Below, piece after piece: positions 1 to 9,034 of a stretch of DNA of 64,000 nucleotides (position 1 is its first letter; each line of letters begins with the position of its first letter). The position numbers and the translations under genes are program-made. Under the pieces are notes generated by a model, which made no database searches, was not told where the DNA came from, and saw only the letters and a program-made list of their open reading frames with translations. Source of the DNA: Nitrosopumilus ureiphilus (GTDB lineage Archaea; Thermoproteota; Nitrososphaeria; Nitrososphaerales; Nitrosopumilaceae); the NCBI RefSeq assembly GCF_013407185.1, contig NZ_CP026995.1, positions 623,578 through 687,577 on the forward strand. Direction: 5' to 3'.

Positions 1-1
1 T

Positions 2-1336
2 GTTGATTACAAAGAATGCACTAAATTTGAAATGGATATGTGGATAAAAGGTGACAAACAAGTGGGAAGCGAAACCAAGTGGTTAGCTGAAGTTGTCGTT
101 TATGATGGTGACAAACGAGTTGTAGGTGAAATGGAGCTCGGAAAAATTGCGCCAGAGCCAACCGGTGGTAGTATTGAATTGGGCGTTTACCGAGGTGCAT
201 TCAAATCATCTGTAGTTTGGCTTTCCGCATTTGCAACATCTGATGCCAGCTCTGGCGGAAAAGGTCCTAAAGAATTCAAAGCTACGTCATGGGGTAAAAT
301 TGGAAACATTGGTGGAGAACAAGTACTTCCAAAAGCAATAGAGACCATTACAGTTCCAGCAGGTACTTGGGAAACCGTACAAATGTATTGGAAAACTGGG
401 GGAGTTGGAAGTAAAGTTTGGATTGTAGATGATTTTCCATTTCCAATAAAAGCTAAAACTTACACACATGTATCAGAGGGAATACCTCCAACTGAATACG
501 AATTTACATTATTAGAGTATCGAGAAAATGTCCAAACCAGTCCCTTTGAAGGAATTATATCCACTGAAGATGAGTTTGCAGCAGCAGGATGTGAAACTAA
601 TTTTGAAAAATCTGTCAGTGTTAAAAAACCTACAACAGAATTCACTTATCAAGTTCATGTATTTTATGGTCCTGAAGATCCTGTTGTAGGGTGTGAAATG
701 CAATGGCTAGTTAGTTTCATTAGTAAATTCGATGATACTGAATATCTGAATCAGGTTCAATATGATTTACTAGTTGTTGATAAGAATTCAAATCCAATAA
801 GATCACTTGCGCAAGAAGAAAGTAAACAATATCTTTATTCCCCATCTGGACAAGCACTTCTTGATTTTATTATCAAAGAAAAACCTGGAACTGCAAATTA
901 TGTGATATGGATTTATGGATTAGCTCCTGAGGGAGTTGTCCCAAATCCATCCAAGTCTCCTTCTGATTTTTTGAAAATCCCTGTTCAAATCTATGCTCCT
1001 GATGGAACTACTGTACAAAAAATCCCTGATTGGATTAAAAACAATGCAGGATGGTGGGCAGATGGCTCTATCGATGACAATTCATTTGTACAAGGAATAC
1101 AATTCTTAATCAAAGAAGGAATCATGAAGATTCCACAAACCCCTCAAGGCTCTGATGGTAGTGCAAAAAACATCCCATCCTGGATTAAAAACAATGCAGG
1201 ATGGTGGGCAGATGGCTCTATCGATGACAATTCATTTGTACAAGGAATACAATTCTTAATCAAAGAAGGAATCATGAAGATTCCCCAAACTCCTAAAAAA
1301 CCAACTGGCTATCAGCCCGAATCCCTGTTTGATTAA
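2..1336 (+). CDS. Secreted/envelope protein with two C-terminal WW-type repeats (5' end outside window)
   Basis: The frame is open from base 2 through the first ATG at 32, so the true start lies before the window. The visible part (about 444 residues) has no recognised catalytic domain; it looks beta-rich. The C-terminus carries two nearly identical 50-residue units containing WIKNNAGWWADGSIDD and FLIKEGIMKIP. The same type of unit closes the PstS-like protein at 10723-11976, and I know it as common at the ends of exported thaumarchaeal proteins. A cell-surface location is therefore likely, by inference; the signal peptide would be off the left edge. Function unknown. Confidence 0.75.
   Translation, partial: VDYKECTKFEMDMWIKGDKQVGSETKWLAEVVVYDGDKRVVGEMELGKIAPEPTGGSIELGVYRGAFKSSVVWLSAFATSDASSGGKGPKEFKATSWGKIGNIGGEQVLPKAIETITVPAGTWETVQMYWKTGGVGSKVWIVDDFPFPIKAKTYTHVSEGIPPTEYEFTLLEYRENVQTSPFEGIISTEDEFAAAGCETNFEKSVSVKKPTTEFTYQVHVFYGPEDPVVGCEMQWLVSFISKFDDTEYLNQVQYDLLVVDKNSNPIRSLAQEESKQYLYSPSGQALLDFIIKEKPGTANYVIWIYGLAPEGVVPNPSKSPSDFLKIPVQIYAPDGTTVQKIPDWIKNNAGWWADGSIDDNSFVQGIQFLIKEGIMKIPQTPQGSDGSAKNIPSWIKNNAGWWADGSIDDNSFVQGIQFLIKEGIMKIPQTPKKPTGYQPESLFD
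1031..1290 (+). repeat. Near-identical 110-bp direct repeat inside the first gene
   Basis: Bases 1031-1140 and 1181-1290 match at every position except one (A at 1135, C at 1285), with a 150-base period. Each copy encodes most of one C-terminal WW unit. Near-identity at third codon positions points to recent duplication or gene conversion. Confidence 0.9.
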
Positions 1337-1397
1337 AAACCAATTATTTGATGTTCTACATTCAAATTACTAAATTTCTTTAAAATAATGAATTAAA

Positions 1398-1757
1398 ATG
1401 GTGGGTCTTTTCAAACATCCAAAACGTCGTCTGAAAAAATTACTAAAGGATGGCGAATATGATGAGGCTGTAAAATTTGGAAAGAATCTGGAATCTGAAT
1501 ATTCTGATGATCATGATTTTATGTTCATCATGGGAAGTGTTTATTTTATTGTAGATGACGCAAAAAAAGCATTACCCTATTTTGAGAAAGCCCTTGAACT
1601 TGACAATAATGACATAGAAAACCTTACACTGAAAACTAATGTTCATTTGGCATTGGAGCAAAAAGATGAGGCCATTGATTGTTGTAGACGTATTCTTAAA
1701 TTACAACCAGAAAACTCTGAAGCTGAATCCTTACTTGAGCAACTAGAAAGTCTCTAA
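1398..1757 (+). CDS. Small TPR-repeat protein
   Basis: A 119-residue protein. Residues about 38-107 form two to three tetratricopeptide-like helical hairpins (alanine/leucine/tyrosine spacing, ending in a KALELDNND-type turn, then a RILKLQPEN turn). TPRs are protein-interaction scaffolds; the partner is not evident. An A/T-rich TATA-like stretch about 26 bases before the ATG fits a leaderless transcript. It is separated by 61 bases from the preceding gene and converges with the following one. Confidence 0.75.
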   Translation: MVGLFKHPKRRLKKLLKDGEYDEAVKFGKNLESEYSDDHDFMFIMGSVYFIVDDAKKALPYFEKALELDNNDIENLTLKTNVHLALEQKDEAIDCCRRILKLQPENSEAESLLEQLESL

Positions 1758-1769
1758 TTTGAAAAATTT

Positions 1770-2243
1770 TTATTTCTTCATAGGATAGGCATTCTCTAAT
1801 AACCAATTACAAAATTCTGTAACATTTTCAGTAAACTCAGTCCAGATGTGAATCGAGTGTGGTAGTATGTCTATCTTCCAATTTTTTGTAAATACTCTGA
1901 CACCTTCTTTATTTTCATACATGTAAGCATCTTCTGTTTGAACATCTCCGAGCATCTCTTTTGCTTTTTGTTTAATTGTTTCTCTATCTATGGGAAATCT
2001 CTTTAGATCATAGTTAACAATTAAACTTAAATCTCTTTTTCCATACATGTCAAATTCTTCAATTGTTCCTTCTTTTGGAAAATTGACAATTAATTTGATA
2101 TTGTATTTTTTACCTACTTCTTTTCCAATTTCAACAATTCTTGCATATCCCATTCCTGGATTTTTCTTTAAAAGAAATCTGATTTGTGCCAAGTCTTTTT
2201 TTAATTGCTCTTGCAGATCAGTGACAATTTCTGAAAATATCAT
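1770..2243 (-). CDS. Conserved hypothetical protein
   Basis: About 157 residues from the ATG at 2243. I chose this start because a TATA-like CTATTATAAT lies at 2264-2273, about 25 bases upstream, as expected for a leaderless archaeal mRNA; an in-frame ATG 33 bases further upstream would sit inside that box. The N-terminal half is a predicted amphipathic helix, followed by alternating strands and helices. No known domain, signal peptide or membrane segment is recognised. It converges with the TPR gene and diverges from the next gene. Confidence 0.6.
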   Translation of the reverse strand: MIFSEIVTDLQEQLKKDLAQIRFLLKKNPGMGYARIVEIGKEVGKKYNIKLIVNFPKEGTIEEFDMYGKRDLSLIVNYDLKRFPIDRETIKQKAKEMLGDVQTEDAYMYENKEGVRVFTKNWKIDILPHSIHIWTEFTENVTEFCNWLLENAYPMKK

Positions 2244-2324
2244 ACTTTTTCTAACCAAAATTCCTATTATAATCATTAATCTATCTCAAGATTGGTTTTT
2301 TTAGAACTTAGATTAATTCTGAGC

Positions 2325-2969
2325 ATGGCAATGCCAATGGATTTTGATGGAATGCGCACTGATGATGCATCAGAGAGAACAGACAACGTTGATGAATACA
2401 GAAGAACCTGCATTGATTTTATCGAAGATATATCACATGATTATGAGGCATGGGTAGACTATTACAAATTGCCTGAAGATGAAGACAAACGAAGACGTGC
2501 AGGTATTCGTGCAACAATTACTAGAACAAATGAGTGGATAGCAAAGGTTGCCCAGTCTATCAAGGCAGTAGATGTAGTGATGAATGATGGAATACAAAAA
2601 ATGGCCGAATCAACTGCTGGAAAACCATTTCAAATTGGAGTTTTTGTAAATCAAAAATCGAGTTACACAGAAACAAGGCTTGGTATAATTGACGTAAATG
2701 TTAAAGCCAACGGAAGAGAAGGAAGAAAAACAAAACTTGGATTTCATTTTAAAGATGATAGATTTAGAATAGAATCTACTTGTGATGCATACATAGATGA
2801 GAATAATTTACCAACGCAAGAATCTGATCTCTTGGATATTCATCTTAAACTTCATGCAGAAAATGCAAATACTCGTGATGTGATTTCCTTTACTGTAACT
2901 GTTTGTGAAATTGAAAATGATGTTGAAATTGACCGAAGAGGAATTTCAACTATCGTTCATCTTGTATGA
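2325..2969 (+). CDS. Conserved hypothetical protein
   Basis: About 214 residues from the ATG at 2325; the frame is open further upstream to 2292, and ATGs at 2331 and 2337 are also possible. The N-terminal third is acidic and helical, with DEDKRRRAGIRATITRTNEW typical of a soluble helical bundle. The C-terminal two thirds look like a beta-sandwich. No signal peptide or cysteine motif is seen. The stop precedes the convergent propeller gene by one base. Function not recognised. Confidence 0.65.
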   Translation: MAMPMDFDGMRTDDASERTDNVDEYRRTCIDFIEDISHDYEAWVDYYKLPEDEDKRRRAGIRATITRTNEWIAKVAQSIKAVDVVMNDGIQKMAESTAGKPFQIGVFVNQKSSYTETRLGIIDVNVKANGREGRKTKLGFHFKDDRFRIESTCDAYIDENNLPTQESDLLDIHLKLHAENANTRDVISFTVTVCEIENDVEIDRRGISTIVHLV

Positions 2970-2970
2970 T

Positions 2971-5178
2971 TTAACGTAAAATCCCATCTTCCATATATTC
3001 AATAAACTTTCCAGTGTTTTCAAGTTTTATTGAATTGATTTGTTCTAAATTGTTAAAGTAATTCATCTTTAGATATTCTTCAGATGCAGTATACAGCACA
3101 TCATCAATATAGAATGTTCTTGCATATCCCATTCCGTAATAGCGAGAGTCCTCAGCTGAGTGAGTTATTGTCCCTTTGAGATTAAATCCGTCTGATTTAT
3201 CTAAATCAAAAACATAGAATCCACTCCAGCGATTATAATCTGGTGCAATCATTTTTGAACTTGGAATTTCCTTCAAACTATTAGCATCACTATTTATTGG
3301 AATTGAAAGAACGTCTCTTTTTTTATCAAAAAAGAATGCTTTGTGATTATTTAGTGATTCAGAATAAGTGGAACTATCTCCGATTATTATGTCATCTACA
3401 ACCTTTGGATTTTTTACGTCTGCTACATTAAACAATGCAATCTTTACTCCTAATTGCTGAACTCTACCATTTTCAATTTCTTTGGTGTCTCTGCCAACTC
3501 CGATTATATGCTCTTTATCATATGGGTGCAAATAGTTTGAAAATCCTGGAATCTTCAATTCTCCTAGAACCTTTGGTTTGTCTGTTGACAAATCAATTAC
3601 AAAGAATGGGTCAATTTGCTGAAATGTTACCAAGTATAGTCTATCGCCCATAAATCTGGCTGAGAAAATACTCTCATCAGGCGCAATCTTGTCTAATCCT
3701 CCGACGATATTTAGCTGCTCATCTAATACATAAACTGCGTTTGCACGAACAGTTCCCTGATGTTGAACATAGTATTCTGTAGTGGTTGCAACTCTGAATC
3801 TATTTCCATTTTCATCCATTGAAAACTGGTTTAACAGTCTACCTGGAACTGAACCCTTTGCAACATATTCTATTTTATCCTCATCAATTGAAATTTTGTG
3901 AATGATTGTTTTGTTTGTATCTTCTTGAATTTTTGCATCATATTTGTTTAGGGCGCCTTTAATTTTGTCAAATAGTTTTTCTTTGCCTTCTTTATTCATT
4001 TTATTGTATGAATTTTGCATTAATTCTGAAATTTTCATCCATTGAGAAGATGAACTAATTGAAGAATCATTTTGAATCTCCTTAATTTTTTCTTGAATTT
4101 CATTTGATAATAATGGAACTATGACATCAAAGAATCTGTCACGTGATGAGTTTTCATAAAACCCAAACGGCATATTTTGCTGATAAGTCAAATAAAAATT
4201 ATCTTCAGAGACGTAAATTGATCCTGAATGCCCCATAAGGAATGTCTCAGAATTTATCGTATCTCCAAAAATATCGATTGCAGTTAATGTGTTAAAGTTA
4301 GAAAACTGCTCTGCATTATCAAAGTAAAATGCATCAGGTGTCAGTATAGGAATTGAACGCTCTAAAATTACTGGAAGTCTTGGATACTGATAGTCTATGT
4401 TACTATTTGTGACAAAGTATGCATAATTTCCAATCATTCGAGCATCACTAAAGTAGCCATCTATTGAATAATCTTTGAGAATGGTTGGGTTCTCTTTGTC
4501 TGATACATCTACAATTAACGCATGAGTAACTGAACTGTAAGAGCGCCTTGGAACAAAGTCATAAAGCGGAATTATCTCATCATTGCTTTGTCCATTGTAA
4601 AATATTACTAGTCTATCATCATTTAGGAACATATTTTGAATATGCTGTGATTCAATGTCAAGTGCAATCTTTAGAATCAGTTTTGCAGAATCTGCAGGAT
4701 ATGCATCAATAATAGAAAGCGTATTTCGAGATACGATGTATACGTATTTTGAATCATTTTTCAGATAGTCTGGCTCATCAACATTTTCAACTTGAACATT
4801 TGTAGTTGAATAGTCAGATCCTCCAGATTCTGTTTTAGCAACTGCTCCTTCTGGAACTGGTACTCCGACAAATCCATCTGACTCCATCATAACTGCCTCC
4901 TCTACCATCATTCTAGTAGAAAATACTCTATTATCGAAAAATTGCCCACCAAAAAACGCTGATGCCTCTAGAATCTTTTTTAGCTCTTCTTGTGATGATA
5001 TTTGCTTGATGTCGTGCGTACCCTCAAAGTATTCTGACACTGATTTGTCGACATAGATAATTTCTGGCTCTGATACTTGTGATACTTGAGGTTGCTCAAA
5101 CTCTATTGAGTACATAATCCCTGCAGTAACTATGACCGAAATGACAATTGCAATTGGGATTGTTATTTTTGAATTCAT
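2971..5178 (-). CDS. Membrane-anchored secreted beta-propeller protein
   Basis: 735 residues. Residues 5-25 form an uncleaved or cleaved N-terminal membrane segment; the rest is extracytoplasmic and consists of repeated propeller-like blades with motifs such as YVYIVSRNTLSIIDAYP and GDRLYLVTFQQIDPFFVIDL. It resembles the archaeal/bacterial 'secreted protein with C-terminal beta-propeller' family (PF09826 type). Its role is probably binding or sensing at the cell surface; no enzymatic residues are recognised. It is divergent from the membrane-anchored winged-helix gene at 5268 and shares an 89-base promoter region with it, which suggests that the regulator controls it. Confidence 0.8.
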   Translation of the reverse strand: MNSKITIPIAIVISVIVTAGIMYSIEFEQPQVSQVSEPEIIYVDKSVSEYFEGTHDIKQISSQEELKKILEASAFFGGQFFDNRVFSTRMMVEEAVMMESDGFVGVPVPEGAVAKTESGGSDYSTTNVQVENVDEPDYLKNDSKYVYIVSRNTLSIIDAYPADSAKLILKIALDIESQHIQNMFLNDDRLVIFYNGQSNDEIIPLYDFVPRRSYSSVTHALIVDVSDKENPTILKDYSIDGYFSDARMIGNYAYFVTNSNIDYQYPRLPVILERSIPILTPDAFYFDNAEQFSNFNTLTAIDIFGDTINSETFLMGHSGSIYVSEDNFYLTYQQNMPFGFYENSSRDRFFDVIVPLLSNEIQEKIKEIQNDSSISSSSQWMKISELMQNSYNKMNKEGKEKLFDKIKGALNKYDAKIQEDTNKTIIHKISIDEDKIEYVAKGSVPGRLLNQFSMDENGNRFRVATTTEYYVQHQGTVRANAVYVLDEQLNIVGGLDKIAPDESIFSARFMGDRLYLVTFQQIDPFFVIDLSTDKPKVLGELKIPGFSNYLHPYDKEHIIGVGRDTKEIENGRVQQLGVKIALFNVADVKNPKVVDDIIIGDSSTYSESLNNHKAFFFDKKRDVLSIPINSDANSLKEIPSSKMIAPDYNRWSGFYVFDLDKSDGFNLKGTITHSAEDSRYYGMGYARTFYIDDVLYTASEEYLKMNYFNNLEQINSIKLENTGKFIEYMEDGILR

Positions 5179-5267
5179 TTTTCTCTCCTTACTAGTTCAG
5201 TTTTTTGAAAACTGACATTTAGTGATTACTATGATTTTGTAGTTTGAGATAAAAGGTTTAGTGAAAT

Positions 5268-6092
5268 TTGGATTTTACCAAACAACTTACATATGCTGGA
5301 TTTGTACTATCAACTCTAATGTCTTCTGAAATCCCTGATGATGATTTTACTGAAAAAATCAAAATTCTTGCAACAGATGACAAAAAAATAAAGATGTTTG
5401 GTGAACTATTTACTAACGATTCTAGCCGTGAAATACTTCAACTACTTTTCAATGAGGAATTAACTGCAACTCAGATTGCTCAAAAGACTGAGGTTTCACT
5501 TCAACTCGTAAAGTATCATCTAAACAAACTTCAGGATTTGGGCGTGGTTAAAATTTCAAAGATTGAAAAAAACTCAAAATCTCAAGATATGAAAATTTAC
5601 ACTGCAACAAAATTTAGTATTGTTATTGTTCCTCCAAGTTTTTCAGAAAAAACTAAAGAAAGTAAATTACTTGTTCGCTCCTTTAGACATATTTACAAAG
5701 TTACAGGACTTGGAATTGCAACTGGTCTGTCTGGATTGCTTTCAATATCTCAATTACAAGATAAACAAATTCCATCAAGTAAGATTGCAAGTAGGATGGC
5801 ATCTCCTGAGTTTTCTGCAAAAAGTACTGAATCTATTGGAATGGACGAATCTGCCGAATCTGTTGCAGCCTCTGCACCAATGGTTGCAGAATCTGAATCC
5901 CAAATGCAATTTGAAAAAAGCGTTGCACCACAAGATTTTACTCAAGAAAATTTGGATATTGCAGAGACTGTAATTGACTCCGACATTGTTAATTTAGGAA
6001 CTGACTTGTATATCCCATTTGTAATAGCTACGGTAATACTTGGCGGACTAACTGTTTACTATTTGATAAAGTATCTAAAAAATTCAAAATAA
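5268..6092 (+). CDS. Winged-helix transcription regulator with C-terminal membrane anchor
   Basis: 274 residues from TTG 5268 (start uncertain; an in-frame ATG lies at 5319). Residues about 45-125 form an ArsR-like winged helix; the recognition region is ATQIAQKTEVSLQLVKYHLN. A Ser/Ala/Glu/Met-rich linker follows, and residues about 247-267 (IPFVIATVILGGLTVYYLI) form a membrane helix at the extreme C-terminus, so the DNA-binding part is tethered. A second weakly hydrophobic segment is near residues 145-160. The gene diverges from the beta-propeller gene. I infer a one-component membrane sensor-regulator of that neighbour. Confidence 0.75.
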   Translation: MDFTKQLTYAGFVLSTLMSSEIPDDDFTEKIKILATDDKKIKMFGELFTNDSSREILQLLFNEELTATQIAQKTEVSLQLVKYHLNKLQDLGVVKISKIEKNSKSQDMKIYTATKFSIVIVPPSFSEKTKESKLLVRSFRHIYKVTGLGIATGLSGLLSISQLQDKQIPSSKIASRMASPEFSAKSTESIGMDESAESVAASAPMVAESESQMQFEKSVAPQDFTQENLDIAETVIDSDIVNLGTDLYIPFVIATVILGGLTVYYLIKYLKNSK

Positions 6093-6093
6093 T

Positions 6094-6417
6094 TTATGCA
6101 TTATCAAGTGTAATCTCGATTGTCACTCGCTTCTCTTTTGCTCTCTCTTCATCTGGATATTTTAATTCTGAAATTTTCTTGCTAAATTCCTCATCAGTAA
6201 CTAACTTTGCCTTTCCTGAAAAAACTATATCATTGTACTCTATTTTGACATCAGGATTTGCCAATGCATTTTTGAACCAGTCTCCATCTGGCCTGTGTCT
6301 GGAAAAGTAAATTTTACCATTATAGTTGACTGCTCGAAGCATAACTGAATGTGGGTTGCCAGTATTCCTTCCCTTTGTAGTTAGAATTGGTCTGAATATG
6401 GTCTCCTTTATCTCCAT
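6094..6417 (-). CDS. Deazaflavin (F420)-dependent nitroreductase-family / PNPOx-like protein
   Basis: 107 residues with the compact split-barrel pattern of the Ddn/DUF385 family: an RPILTTKGRNTGNPHSVML strand pair, YNGKIYFSRHRPDGDWFKN and NPDVKIEYND. Known members bind F420 or FMN and reduce small substrates; the substrate here is unknown. Somewhat shorter than typical Ddn proteins, but the core is complete. It is convergent with the regulator gene, with the stops one base apart. Confidence 0.65.
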   Translation of the reverse strand: MEIKETIFRPILTTKGRNTGNPHSVMLRAVNYNGKIYFSRHRPDGDWFKNALANPDVKIEYNDIVFSGKAKLVTDEEFSKKISELKYPDEERAKEKRVTIEITLDNA

Positions 6418-6504
6418 GCGTAATTTTTTCTGTCAAGTAATTTAACCCCATTGATAGAAATTTCTGATATCTGGTATGATAAGCAAATCTGCATATCTGA
6501 TATC

Positions 6505-6957
6505 ATGTCCGTAAAACTAGAAGGCATGCCTACAAACATTGCAACAGCTGATTCGTTTACTGGAAAAAAAGTCATAGATAGAGAGGGAATTCAATATGGC
6601 AAAGTCAAACACATACACATTCACCAAGATACACTCACAGTATCTGGCGTGACAATCCATCAGGGATTCAACAAGGATTATTTTCTTTCAGAGGATTATA
6701 TTGACAAATTTTCTGAGGAAACTTTGCTTCTTAGCAGACCTCCAGTAAGAACAGGAGTTCCAGTAGTTGACATTGATGGTCATAAAATTGGCAAAGTCAA
6801 ACGATTACATAGAAATCCTGACACCAACGAACTGGAATCAATTGAAGTAACTGATGGCTTGATGCATTCGAAAATCTTATCCAAATCTGAAATTTGGGGA
6901 ATAGGCGAAAAAGTCATTTTAAGAATGAGCAAAGAAGAATTCAAAAAAATTGAATAA
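6505..6957 (+). CDS. Tandem PRC-barrel domain protein
   Basis: About 150 residues from ATG 6505; the frame opens earlier at TTG 6451, and ATG 6526 is also possible. Two PRC-barrel halves are visible: GKKVIDREGIQYGKVKHIHI and, after a linker, GVPVVDIDGHKIGKVKRLHR. Each ends in a short beta tail. PRC barrels are found in RimM, photosynthetic reaction-centre H subunits and archaeal proteins of RNA metabolism or cell division. The exact role here cannot be read from sequence. Confidence 0.7.
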   Translation: MSVKLEGMPTNIATADSFTGKKVIDREGIQYGKVKHIHIHQDTLTVSGVTIHQGFNKDYFLSEDYIDKFSEETLLLSRPPVRTGVPVVDIDGHKIGKVKRLHRNPDTNELESIEVTDGLMHSKILSKSEIWGIGEKVILRMSKEEFKKIE

Positions 6958-6996
6958 TCTCTTTTACTTTTCTTTTTTCAAAATAACCTTTTTTAT

Positions 6997-7107
6997 TTAG
7001 TCTGTTTTTTTAGAACATACTTCACAAACAGGAATTCCTTCCTGAACTGTTATCTCTACATTTGATGAGTGGCATTTCTGACATAATCCTATCATACAAC
7101 AAGTCAT
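6997..7107 (-). CDS. 36-residue zinc-ribbon-like protein
   Basis: A short frame that size filters would miss, reading MTCCMIGLCQKCHSS at the start and ending PVCEVCSKKTD. Two CxxC pairs (LCQKC, VCEVC) separated by 19 residues form a standard treble-clef or zinc-ribbon metal site. ATG at 7107, TAA at 6997. It lies between a PRC-barrel gene and an ABC transporter. Role unknown; likely a small zinc-binding adaptor. Confidence 0.6.
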   Translation of the reverse strand: MTCCMIGLCQKCHSSNVEITVQEGIPVCEVCSKKTD

Positions 7108-7157
7108 CTGATTGCTCTTTAAATTTTTTTTTGTGTTCTCAAATGAATACTTAGCAA

Positions 7158-7166
7158 TTTATAATT
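7158..7166 (+). promoter_or_regulatory. TATA box of the ABC transporter operon
   Basis: ATTTATAAT lies 20-28 bases before TTG 7186, the archaeal TATA position for a leaderless start there. This argues for TTG 7186 rather than the in-frame TTG 7165. Confidence 0.5.
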
Positions 7167-7185
7167 GCGCAATGCGATCAAAGCG

Positions 7186-8184
7186 TTGTCCGCTATAGAG
7201 ACTAAATCTCTCACAAAATCATTTGGGAATGTGATTGCTGTAAATGATATCTCTTTTTCAGTTGAAAGTGGGGAGATCTTTGGATTTCTAGGACCTAATG
7301 GTGCTGGAAAAAGTACAACTATGATGATTCTTACCACTCTACTGAAACCAACCTCGGGACAAGCTTTGATCTCTGGATTTGATGTCATGACTGACGCAAA
7401 AAAAGTACGAGAAAGCATTGGATATGTTCAACAAGAGACTACTGTTGATGAATATCTTACTGGCAGAGAGAATCTGATATTGCAAGCAAAACTCAATCAT
7501 ATTCCAAAAAATGAAATCAACCAAAGAATTGATTCTGTTTTAGAATTAATTGAACTAACTGACAAACAACATGACTCTGTAGTAACATATTCTGGTGGTA
7601 TGAGAAAAAGACTCGATATTGCAGGAGGTCTACTGCATAGGCCAAAAGTATTGTTTCTTGATGAGCCTACAGTAGGCTTAGATATTCAGACTCGTAGAAA
7701 GATCTGGAAATATCTGAAAAAAATCCACGATGAGTTTGAGATGACCATCTTTCTTACAACTCACTACATGGAAGAGGCAGATCAGCTCTGCGATAGGGTT
7801 GGAATTATTGATGGCGGACAGATACAAGTAATTGATTCTCCTAAAAACATGAAAAATGCAATGGGCAATGAAGTAATCTCAATCATTATAGAGGATGAAG
7901 AAAACCTTGATTCATTTTCATCAGAACTTCAAAAGATAGAGTTTGTGAATAAAATAAATGTCGATGGCCCCAAGCTTACACTATTTGCATCAAATGGAAC
8001 AGAAGTTATTCCAAAAATTTTCCAAATTTCATCTGATCTTAAAATAAAAATTGTTTCCATTGCTTTGACTCAACCAACACTTGATGATGTTTTCATTTCG
8101 TATACTGGACATGAAATAAGAGATGATGATTCAAAGTTTAATCGAAAACGAGAACATGCAAAAATGAAGAGGTTACGTGCATGA
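7186..8184 (+). CDS. ABC transporter ATP-binding protein (DrrA type)
   Basis: About 332 residues. Walker A GPNGAGKST, signature YSGGMRKRLDIAGGL, Walker B VLFLDEPTVGLD and the switch histidine in LTTHYMEEA are all present, so it should hydrolyse ATP. The C-terminal extension of about 90 residues is typical of the daunorubicin-exporter DrrA / ABC-2 group. It overlaps the permease gene by 4 bases (ATGA), so the two form one exporter. Substrate unknown. TTG 7186 is preferred because of the TATA position. Confidence 0.85.
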   Translation: MSAIETKSLTKSFGNVIAVNDISFSVESGEIFGFLGPNGAGKSTTMMILTTLLKPTSGQALISGFDVMTDAKKVRESIGYVQQETTVDEYLTGRENLILQAKLNHIPKNEINQRIDSVLELIELTDKQHDSVVTYSGGMRKRLDIAGGLLHRPKVLFLDEPTVGLDIQTRRKIWKYLKKIHDEFEMTIFLTTHYMEEADQLCDRVGIIDGGQIQVIDSPKNMKNAMGNEVISIIIEDEENLDSFSSELQKIEFVNKINVDGPKLTLFASNGTEVIPKIFQISSDLKIKIVSIALTQPTLDDVFISYTGHEIRDDDSKFNRKREHAKMKRLRA

Positions 8185-8966
8185 ATACCTTGATGTATGA
8201 CACTTATACAATTTTTTGGAGAGAGTTAAAGAGATACAAAAAATCCAGAAGCGGCGTTTTAATTCGTTTAATTCAACCTGCAATTTGGATTATCGTTATT
8301 GGAAATACTTTTTCAGGAACTCAACCACTCATTCAATCAGTCGGATTTGAAGGTGAATACATTGAGTTTATGGCACCAGGTGTCATTATTCTTACTGCAA
8401 TTTTCACAAGTATTTTCGGCGGTGTCAATACTCTTTGGGATAGACGTTATGGTTTTATGAATAAAGCACTAACTTCTCCAATATCTCGTTCAGCAATTGC
8501 ACTTGGAAAAATGTCCGCAATTTCTTTGATTGCAGCTATGCAGGCTAGTTTGATTTTGGGAATTGCACTGGCAATAGGTGTTAACTTTCCAAATCCATTA
8601 ATGATTGCACCAATCATGGCAATTGTAATTTTGTTTTCATTGGGATTTTCTGGAATCTCAGTAATTGTTGCAGCTACTGCAAAGTCTCAAGAGACTTTTT
8701 GGGGTGTGATTAATTTCCTAGGAATGCCTCTATTCATGCTAAGTCCTGCATTATTTCCACTGGAATTACTACCTGATTGGCTTGCAGTAATTGCAAAACT
8801 CAATCCTGTTACATATACCGTATTACTGGTAAGAGAGTTGATGACGGGAGTCTCAGAAGGTGGAATCTCAATTGCTCTGAGCCTTGGAATCATCTCTGTG
8901 TTTGTTCTTGTGATGGTGGGTCTTGCAAGCTATGTGTTCACGCGTGAAGTAAACAAACCATTTTGA
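8181..8966 (+). CDS. ABC-2 type transporter permease
   Basis: 261 residues with six predicted membrane helices and the ABC-2 permease pattern: an amphipathic N-terminus FWRELKRYKKSRSGVLIRLI, central FTSIFGGVNTLWDRRYGFMN, and a conserved late segment LNPVTYTVLLVRELMTG. Its start overlaps the stop of the ATPase gene, which implies translational coupling. It forms the membrane half of an exporter of lipid, polysaccharide or drug type; the sequence does not say which. Confidence 0.85.
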   Translation: MNTLMYDTYTIFWRELKRYKKSRSGVLIRLIQPAIWIIVIGNTFSGTQPLIQSVGFEGEYIEFMAPGVIILTAIFTSIFGGVNTLWDRRYGFMNKALTSPISRSAIALGKMSAISLIAAMQASLILGIALAIGVNFPNPLMIAPIMAIVILFSLGFSGISVIVAATAKSQETFWGVINFLGMPLFMLSPALFPLELLPDWLAVIAKLNPVTYTVLLVRELMTGVSEGGISIALSLGIISVFVLVMVGLASYVFTREVNKPF

Positions 8967-9034
8967 CACAAAGTTGACAAAAAATGAAATAATTGTTAAC
9001 TCTGATGATATTTGCCAAATTTTAGAACAAGTAT

